Assembly (NCBI GenBank): GCA_964645775.1
Contig: CAZYBU010000010.1
Coordinates: 1 to 64,000 of the forward strand
From: CAZYBU01 sp964645775
Lineage (GTDB): Bacteria > Spirochaetota > UBA4802 > UBA5550
DNA length: 64,000 nt
Direction of reading: 5' to 3'
The notes below the pieces were generated by a model. The model saw only the letters and a list, made by a program, of their open reading frames with translations. It was not told the origin of the DNA and did not search any database. The position numbers were made by a program, and so were the translations under genes. Positions 58,871 through 64,000 of the stretch are shown here, piece by piece; the stretch's first letter is position 1; every line of letters begins with the position of its first letter.

Positions 58871-58968
58871 ACCCAGCCTCCCGAAAAGAGATGATGGGAG
58901 GATACAGGGATTTGTTTATGAAGTCCAGATATTAATACGGTAATGAAAGGAATTTGTATCTGTTGCGG

Positions 58969-61764
58969 TTACGCGGAGGTCACGGTAGTAAGTATGCCCG
59001 TCGCGAGATAATCGACTTCCAGGGAAAAGGAAAGATTTTCGTTCAGGGCGTGGATACGATTGTCCCGGTTACGCCTCGCCTCGATCATAAGATTCCGGGT
59101 CCGCCCTATGGCGCTTTTCATATCGTCTCCGGACCATTTCATGCGGGCCTCCTGTAGGTCCAGTTTTTCCTCCAGCTCCTTCATTCTCTGTCGGAATGAT
59201 TCCTCCACCCGTTCTGTTTCAGGGTCCACCTTCATTTCAAGCTCGGCACGGAGCTGATCTATCTGTTTGTTCAGTCTCTTTTCCAGGATGCGTTCTCCTT
59301 CCAGGAAACAATCCTCCAGCGAAAAGAGCATTTCCGGCATTAAATGTTCCCCTGTCCAGGTGTTCTCCAGCGCCCTCTTTTCCAGGTCATGGAGGTCATA
59401 TTCATCCAGTTCCCCGGAGGGATCAACGACCACGGCAATGACTTCACTTCGGGTATCCTCGAGCCGGCAGGCTACGAGGGCATAGAGAACAAAACCGGTG
59501 AAGGGACGATGCCAGGGTACAGGGCATAAACCGAAACGCCCGCCCCAATCCTCCTCCTGACAGACCGAGACCAGGGCTTCAACAGCCGGGTGGCCGAAAG
59601 CCAGGAACTCCAGTTCCTCGTTATTCATCGCTTTTTGGCTGTCGAATGTACCGTATCGGATATTTCCCTCTCCGGATGGAACCCGGCAGAGGCCTGTCTT
59701 ACCATGAGGAGGTCCCAGTATGGATTGAAGGTCCGGTCTGACGTCTTGCAATCGGGCAACGAAATCCCGGATTCGATCATTAGAGAACTTTCTCTCCTTC
59801 AGTGTGACCCTGTAGTATTCGTCATAGTTGAAATCGAGACGGTCCGTAATTGTAAGTTCAGAGAGTTTTTCAAAATTTTCCCGTGCCCGATCCATCCTGG
59901 AGTCCAGCTCGGTCTCCACGTCATCCCTGGTTTTTCTACCCGCGGCCATAGACATGAAAAGATTAGCGATCTTCCCCTCGTCTTCAATCTCACCAAGCAT
60001 TACATCCGGCATTCCGATCGATTCTTCAAACAACCGGAGTTTCTCCGAAAGGACTTCCAGGACACGCTCCGCCACGGTCCCGCTGGTGGAAAAATTATAG
60101 ATAAGTACGTCCCGTTTCTGGCCGAAACGGTGTATCCTGCCAATCCGCTGCTCAATCTTAAGGGGAGACCAGGGAAGATCGTAGTTCACCATCACGTGAC
60201 AGAACTGCATGTTTCTCCCTTCGCCCCCGGCTTCGGTCGCCACCAGGATTTCATCCTCTTCCCGGAATCTTCGAATGGCCTCTTCCTTCTCTTCACCACT
60301 CATGGATCCGTTAAAAATGACGACCCGGAAATCGTAGAGGAGCTCAACAAGATAATCCTGGGTAGTACGAAACTGGGTGAAGATCAACACCTTGCCGACC
60401 CCCTGCTCCCGTAGCCCGGTAAGGAGCTCCCTGAGTTTCTCTCCCTTCTTATTACGCTCCACCTGTTTTCCCAGCTCCAGGAGACCGCCCAGCGTCTTCG
60501 CCTCTGCCAGCAACTCCTCCCGGGTCTTTTCATAGTCTTCCAGGTCCTCATCTGCGAGATATTCAAGCTCGTCCGATTCCATATCTATATTGTTATCACC
60601 CCCCAGGTTGTCTGATATACCCCGGGCAAGTTCTTCAAGCCTGAATTTACGTCTTTCAAGGGCCCGCAGGAGGGCTGAGCTGGAAGAATCGAGAAGTTTT
60701 TGGAACACAGTCATAACAAAACCGGTGGCATTATTACCACTCTGATAGGCCCGGTTGAATTCGCGCACCACGTATTCCGTAGTGGCATCGTAAAGTTCTT
60801 TTTCAACGGGGTAGAGATCAAACCGGATAGTTCTTGCCATGCGGCGAGTGAATCCTCCCACCTCTTTCTTGGTTCGACGGATAACAAAAGAGGCAAGACG
60901 ATCCCTGAGGTCAGAAAGGTCAGCTCCTTCAAGGCAGTATCTCTGATAAAAAGATTGAAAAGGGCCCAGTATGTCCGGATCCAGAAGGGAAACCAGGTAA
61001 TAAAGTTCCTCCAGCCGCCCGCGGAAGGGAGTAGCCGAAAGGAGAAGGAGTGCCCGGCTCCTTTTTGACACTACATCAGCGGCCTGGTAGGTTATCGTAC
61101 TTCCCTGTCCATCCCGCCTGAGTCTGTGGGCTTCATCAAAAATCACTGTGTCCCAATTGGTCCGGGCCAGTTCTTCCCGAAACCGTTCCTGTTTCATGAA
61201 ATCAATGGAACATATAACTCTATTATAATGAGACCAGGGCCTTTCACATCCAGATCGCTCCAGGACCATAAGTCTCTTCCGGTCCAAGATAACAAAATCC
61301 TCATTGAACTTGTTTTTCATCTCATGCTGCCACTGGAATAAAAGCGAAGCGGGGGCCGCGATAAGAATGCGGGAATAACCGTATCGATATATTAATTCCT
61401 TGATCACGAGTCCGGCTTCTATGGTTTTACCCAGCCCAACCTCATCCGCGAGAAGAAACCGATGCCGCATTGCAGATACAATCCTGTGTGTACTTTCCAC
61501 CTGGTGTGCCAGGAGACGGGTTCGCGAATTTGAAAGAGACATAATCTTATTATGGGCGTGGGCCAGGGACAGCAAAAAGGATTCCACGCGCAAAAAAAAG
61601 CGCTCCTTCTCCGGTTGCCCATTGAAGGATTCGAGGATCTTCTCACGGGAGGTAGAACTGATGCGCAGTATTTTCCCCTCATCCGCCGATAACTGGAAAA
61701 GGTCAGACGACTGATCATCAATTCGGATATTCAAAATAATACCTCTGCCTGCTGCATGCGACAT
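58969..61764 (-). CDS. SNF2-family DNA-dependent ATPase (RapA-like helicase)
   Basis: 931 residues. ATPase lobes: FLLADEVGLGKTIEAGLVIK (motif I), DTVIFDEAHRLRRD (II), LLLLSATPFRGRLEELYY (III), then VLIFTQFRTTQDYLVELL, EAGGEGRNMQFCHVMVNYDL (V) and IEQRIGRIHRFGQKRDVLIYN (VI). The C-terminal 250 residues contain a long coiled coil (EKRLNKQIDQLRAELEMKV). No N-terminal Tudor-like domains of RapA and no nuclease domain. ATG 61764 has no ribosome binding site; TTG 61734 with AGAGG seven bases before it is a serious alternative, giving 921 residues. Roles: RNA-polymerase recycling or DNA remodelling, perhaps in defence. Confidence 0.87.
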   Translation of the reverse strand: MSHAAGRGIILNIRIDDQSSDLFQLSADEGKILRISSTSREKILESFNGQPEKERFFLRVESFLLSLAHAHNKIMSLSNSRTRLLAHQVESTHRIVSAMRHRFLLADEVGLGKTIEAGLVIKELIYRYGYSRILIAAPASLLFQWQHEMKNKFNEDFVILDRKRLMVLERSGCERPWSHYNRVICSIDFMKQERFREELARTNWDTVIFDEAHRLRRDGQGSTITYQAADVVSKRSRALLLLSATPFRGRLEELYYLVSLLDPDILGPFQSFYQRYCLEGADLSDLRDRLASFVIRRTKKEVGGFTRRMARTIRFDLYPVEKELYDATTEYVVREFNRAYQSGNNATGFVMTVFQKLLDSSSSALLRALERRKFRLEELARGISDNLGGDNNIDMESDELEYLADEDLEDYEKTREELLAEAKTLGGLLELGKQVERNKKGEKLRELLTGLREQGVGKVLIFTQFRTTQDYLVELLYDFRVVIFNGSMSGEEKEEAIRRFREEDEILVATEAGGEGRNMQFCHVMVNYDLPWSPLKIEQRIGRIHRFGQKRDVLIYNFSTSGTVAERVLEVLSEKLRLFEESIGMPDVMLGEIEDEGKIANLFMSMAAGRKTRDDVETELDSRMDRARENFEKLSELTITDRLDFNYDEYYRVTLKERKFSNDRIRDFVARLQDVRPDLQSILGPPHGKTGLCRVPSGEGNIRYGTFDSQKAMNNEELEFLAFGHPAVEALVSVCQEEDWGGRFGLCPVPWHRPFTGFVLYALVACRLEDTRSEVIAVVVDPSGELDEYDLHDLEKRALENTWTGEHLMPEMLFSLEDCFLEGERILEKRLNKQIDQLRAELEMKVDPETERVEESFRQRMKELEEKLDLQEARMKWSGDDMKSAIGRTRNLMIEARRNRDNRIHALNENLSFSLEVDYLATGILTTVTSA

Positions 61765-61815
61765 AATGCAAAGGGTACAGAACCCTAGCAAGCATTTTTA
61801 GGAGGCGCCTCTCTA

Positions 61816-62259
61816 TCATGGAACGCTTTCAGGCAATCCCCAGTAAAGCTTCCAGCAAATATCACCTTTACCGGTAACGGATGATATAATGGAATAGCAG
61901 GATACCACATTCTTATCCATTCCTCCTGGATTTGATATCAGCTTCCGCACAATTTCCCTCAAAAAGCCATCAATAGCATCAGCAATAAAGAGGGAAACAG
62001 AAACCTTGAAGAACTTTCTCACGTCATGAAATAGTTCATAATCCCTTCCGGAAAGGCGGACATGTACCAGACTCCACTTCACATCCGGATCCCTTTCCTG
62101 GTAGCGTAGTCTGCGATAAGAATGTACACTTCTTCCTCTTCGGATCCCCTCCTGAATACATTTTTGGATGAGATCACTTCTGGAAAGACCACTTTTAGTG
62201 ACATACTCATCCAATAACCGAACACATTGTTCACTCAGATTAAGGGTTGTTTTAACCAT
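61816..62259 (-). CDS. Ribbon-helix-helix protein
   Basis: 147 residues. The N terminus (MVKTTLNLSEQCVRLLDEYV, then SGLSRSDLIQKCIQEGIR) is a CopG/Arc-type ribbon-helix-helix DNA-binding motif. The middle part has WSLVHVRLSGRDYELFHDVRKF and a helical FIADAIDGFLREIVRKL. It might be a second, degenerate RHH copy, since VHVRLSGRDYELF is strand-like and followed by a helix. The C-terminal SSVTGKGDICWKLYWG has no known parallel. GGAGG lies before the ATG. It precedes the SNF2-family gene by about 50 bases and may regulate it. Confidence 0.7.
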   Translation of the reverse strand: MVKTTLNLSEQCVRLLDEYVTKSGLSRSDLIQKCIQEGIRRGRSVHSYRRLRYQERDPDVKWSLVHVRLSGRDYELFHDVRKFFKVSVSLFIADAIDGFLREIVRKLISNPGGMDKNVVSCYSIISSVTGKGDICWKLYWGLPESVP

Positions 62260-62374
62260 ACGGCCTCCTGAAAGAATGCTCTCAGGAGGTACACGTCTGA
62301 AATGAAGAATCTGAAAAAAATTCTGGAGAAATTATTGATTCCGACTTCTATAGGGTGATAACAATATAGCCCCC

Positions 62375-64000
62375 TTATTTCATGATGTACAGATCGTAAG
62401 TAACACCCAGGGAAAGGGAATAGACAAAGAGATGTTCACCCTTCTGGGGAATATAAGATTTGGGAACATTATATGAATTATCAGTCGTGTCATAATCACC
62501 ATCGATATTATCCGACTCCTGACCAATATCGACCAGTTTCAGGCGGTTAAATATCCCGCCGATCTCCATGATCATACGGACGGTCAGGCCCTTCCACTTC
62601 TTGGTGACCATGGCCGTGGCGATAATCCTGTGCTCCTGTACCGGCCCGCTAAGAAGCTCAGCCGCCGGCTCTATGGTGTTAATATGCGAGTGTTCATGCC
62701 AGGGATTGTGGGGCGCCTTCTTCCCGTTGACCACATACTCCAGTGCGGCGTAAAGGGTAAAGCTCCACGGCTTTCCCGTGAAGAAGTCCTTCTCGTAGTC
62801 CACCATGAAGCTAATAGCGTTCTCACCGTACTTGTACCCCAGATACAGGTCCTCCACCCATACCGCCCGGGGCGATCCGTTAATGGAGTACTCGTTCACC
62901 GGATAGTAGGTATACTCGTATGGCTGTATACTCCAGGGCATGACATCAGGAGAATCGTGGTAAGGCTGATCGTCCATATCCCGGGTATAGGTGGCCTGGT
63001 AGGTGTACTTCAGGGCGCCCCCGTGCCACAGACCCAGTTTACCCCAATCAAAGGTCATGTACCCCCCCAGGGACCAGGCGATCTTCGTCAGATTGTTCGG
63101 GTTGATACCGGGCAGGATACTGGCGTTTATGTCGTCAATCATGATCTGGGCCTTTATCTCGTAGCGCCTCTTTTTACCCCACTCGAAGTAGAACCCCATC
63201 ATGCTCTTGTCGTCCCGGTCCTGCGACCAGGGTTTTCCCGGAGAGTTGAGGATCAACTGGTGAAAAAATTGAGGCAGGGGAGAAAAGAAGTAGAGGGCGT
63301 CAAAGGGTCGCCCCAGGTAGACGACAACGTCCTCACCACCGAAGCGGAAGTCTCCGAACTCGAAGCCGAAGTTCATGAAATTCACGCTCTTGTTAGGATA
63401 ACGATAAGAAGCAGGAGGGGAAGTACCACCTGGATTTAATTCAGATGGTGAAAACGACGAATCCTGAGTAAGCATGATCCACCTTGTCTCGTAGTGAAAA
63501 TGCTTTGTCTCGTACCTGAGCCGGGCCCCGGGCATCGGCTTCTTCATGGAGGTGATAAATACCGAATATGGGGTCTCAATGGCATCGGTCGGGATGAGGT
63601 TTCCTCCCTCAACCAGAAAAGAACCGACGTCCGTGTCCTTTGCGTGAAAGGCGATATAACTCTCGTTGGCCTGCATGTAATGCCCCAGGAAAAACTTCTC
63701 CGAGGGGCGAAATTTTCCGTCGCTGTTAAAGGACATACTTCCTTTGGAGGTAAAGTATTTCGAGGTAAACCCTCCGCCCACGGTTACAAGATCATGCAGT
63801 CTGTTACCATTACTGTTCAGGTACCGGTTCTTGATCTCCGTGGTGCCCGATAGCCCGAAAGTGAACCAGAAAGCGTTCTTTCCTCCCGTGTCCACCGGGA
63901 ACTCCTTCTTCTTTTTATCTTTTTTGTCCACGGGCGCATTGTTATCACCCTGCCCCGGGAGGGGAGTGCCAGCCAGAAAAAGGATCAGTACGCATGTAAT
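62375..64000 (-). CDS. Outer-membrane beta-barrel protein, partial at right edge
   Basis: The frame continues through 64000, so the start lies beyond the window; an internal GTG at 63931 is not the true start. Upstream codons give ITCVLILFLAGTPLPG, part of a signal peptide, followed by a Lys-rich stretch (DKKDKKKKEF). At least 541 residues of strand-rich sequence follow, e.g. LHDLVTVGGGFTSKYFTSKG, FNFGFEFGD-like segments, FDWGKLGLWHGGALKYTYQA and the C terminus HLFVYSLSLGVTYDLYIMK. Looks like an 18-24-stranded barrel. No TonB plug is seen. Substrate unknown. Confidence 0.75.
   Translation of the reverse strand: MTCVLILFLAGTPLPGQGDNNAPVDKKDKKKKEFPVDTGGKNAFWFTFGLSGTTEIKNRYLNSNGNRLHDLVTVGGGFTSKYFTSKGSMSFNSDGKFRPSEKFFLGHYMQANESYIAFHAKDTDVGSFLVEGGNLIPTDAIETPYSVFITSMKKPMPGARLRYETKHFHYETRWIMLTQDSSFSPSELNPGGTSPPASYRYPNKSVNFMNFGFEFGDFRFGGEDVVVYLGRPFDALYFFSPLPQFFHQLILNSPGKPWSQDRDDKSMMGFYFEWGKKRRYEIKAQIMIDDINASILPGINPNNLTKIAWSLGGYMTFDWGKLGLWHGGALKYTYQATYTRDMDDQPYHDSPDVMPWSIQPYEYTYYPVNEYSINGSPRAVWVEDLYLGYKYGENAISFMVDYEKDFFTGKPWSFTLYAALEYVVNGKKAPHNPWHEHSHINTIEPAAELLSGPVQEHRIIATAMVTKKWKGLTVRMIMEIGGIFNRLKLVDIGQESDNIDGDYDTTDNSYNVPKSYIPQKGEHLFVYSLSLGVTYDLYIMK

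Noticed and set aside
58969..61764. DISARM or similar defence system
   Set aside because: No methylase, DUF1998 or phospholipase-D partner; an SNF2 ATPase alone is not evidence for a named defence system.

Overview
The window is about 64 kb of gene-dense chromosome from a Gram-negative-type (diderm) bacterium. It has the beta-barrel assembly protein BamA, a Skp-like protein, ExbB/ExbD, several outer-membrane beta-barrels, many lipoproteins and Spy-like periplasmic proteins. It makes haem by the siroheme-dependent (Ahb) route, which is typical of anaerobes such as sulfate reducers. The mix of this pathway, an XXXCH-domain protein and several large unrecognised membrane proteins suggests a spirochaete or a deltaproteobacterium-grade anaerobe. 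I favour Spirochaetota, but only weakly. No rRNA, tRNA, CRISPR array, insertion sequence or prophage was seen. A 100-base run of N at 32739-32838 is a scaffold gap, so order across it is an assembly inference.

Layout. (1) 1-6894, plus strand: an overlapping haem operon hemB(partial)-hemL-hemA-ahbD-ahbAB(fused)-ahbC-precorrin-2 dehydrogenase. A toxin-antitoxin pair with a frameshifted toxin follows, then a CbiK-type chelatase on the minus strand. Together these cover 5-aminolevulinate formation, tetrapyrrole oxidation and metal insertion, and the conversion of siroheme to haem b; hemC and the uroporphyrinogen steps are outside the window. (2) 8357-15907: an outer-membrane protein, an XXXCH protein, an orphan sensor kinase, then a membrane protein, a glutamine-synthetase-like ligase and an oxidoreductase in one operon, and an unrecognised protein with its own promoter. 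(3) 15908-32539, all minus strand: riboflavin genes, secF-secD-X-yajC, an L,D-transpeptidase, skp-like/bamA, exbD/exbB, a beta-barrel, a tiny zinc ribbon, metK, secG, tpiA and gapA. This is a long envelope-biogenesis and housekeeping block.

(4) 32561-33089: intergenic region with the gap and a 74-bp tandem repeat containing a GC-rich hairpin. (5) 33090-37023, plus: an AMP-forming acyl-CoA ligase overlapping an NDP-forming acyl-CoA synthetase. (6) 37091-39451, minus: a TusA - DsrE-like - two unknown proteins - D,D-carboxypeptidase operon. (7) 39848-47076, minus: Lon protease and a Gld-type ABC system (ATPase, permease, GldG-like, DUF4340). (8) 47443-53179: MutS2, a small membrane protein, a short-chain dehydrogenase, a radical SAM/SPASM protein, and a chagasin-like lipoprotein with a membrane partner.

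(9) 53391-57698, plus: a copper module of a Spy-like protein, CopA ATPase, CopZ chaperone, a second Spy-like protein, an ECF sigma factor and a one-pass membrane protein. This resembles a Cnr-type periplasmic-sensor/anti-sigma/sigma circuit attached to copper efflux and is the most interesting candidate system. (10) 57692-64000, minus: a membrane protein with a RanBP2-type zinc finger, an SNF2-family ATPase, a ribbon-helix-helix protein, and a beta-barrel protein that runs off the right edge.
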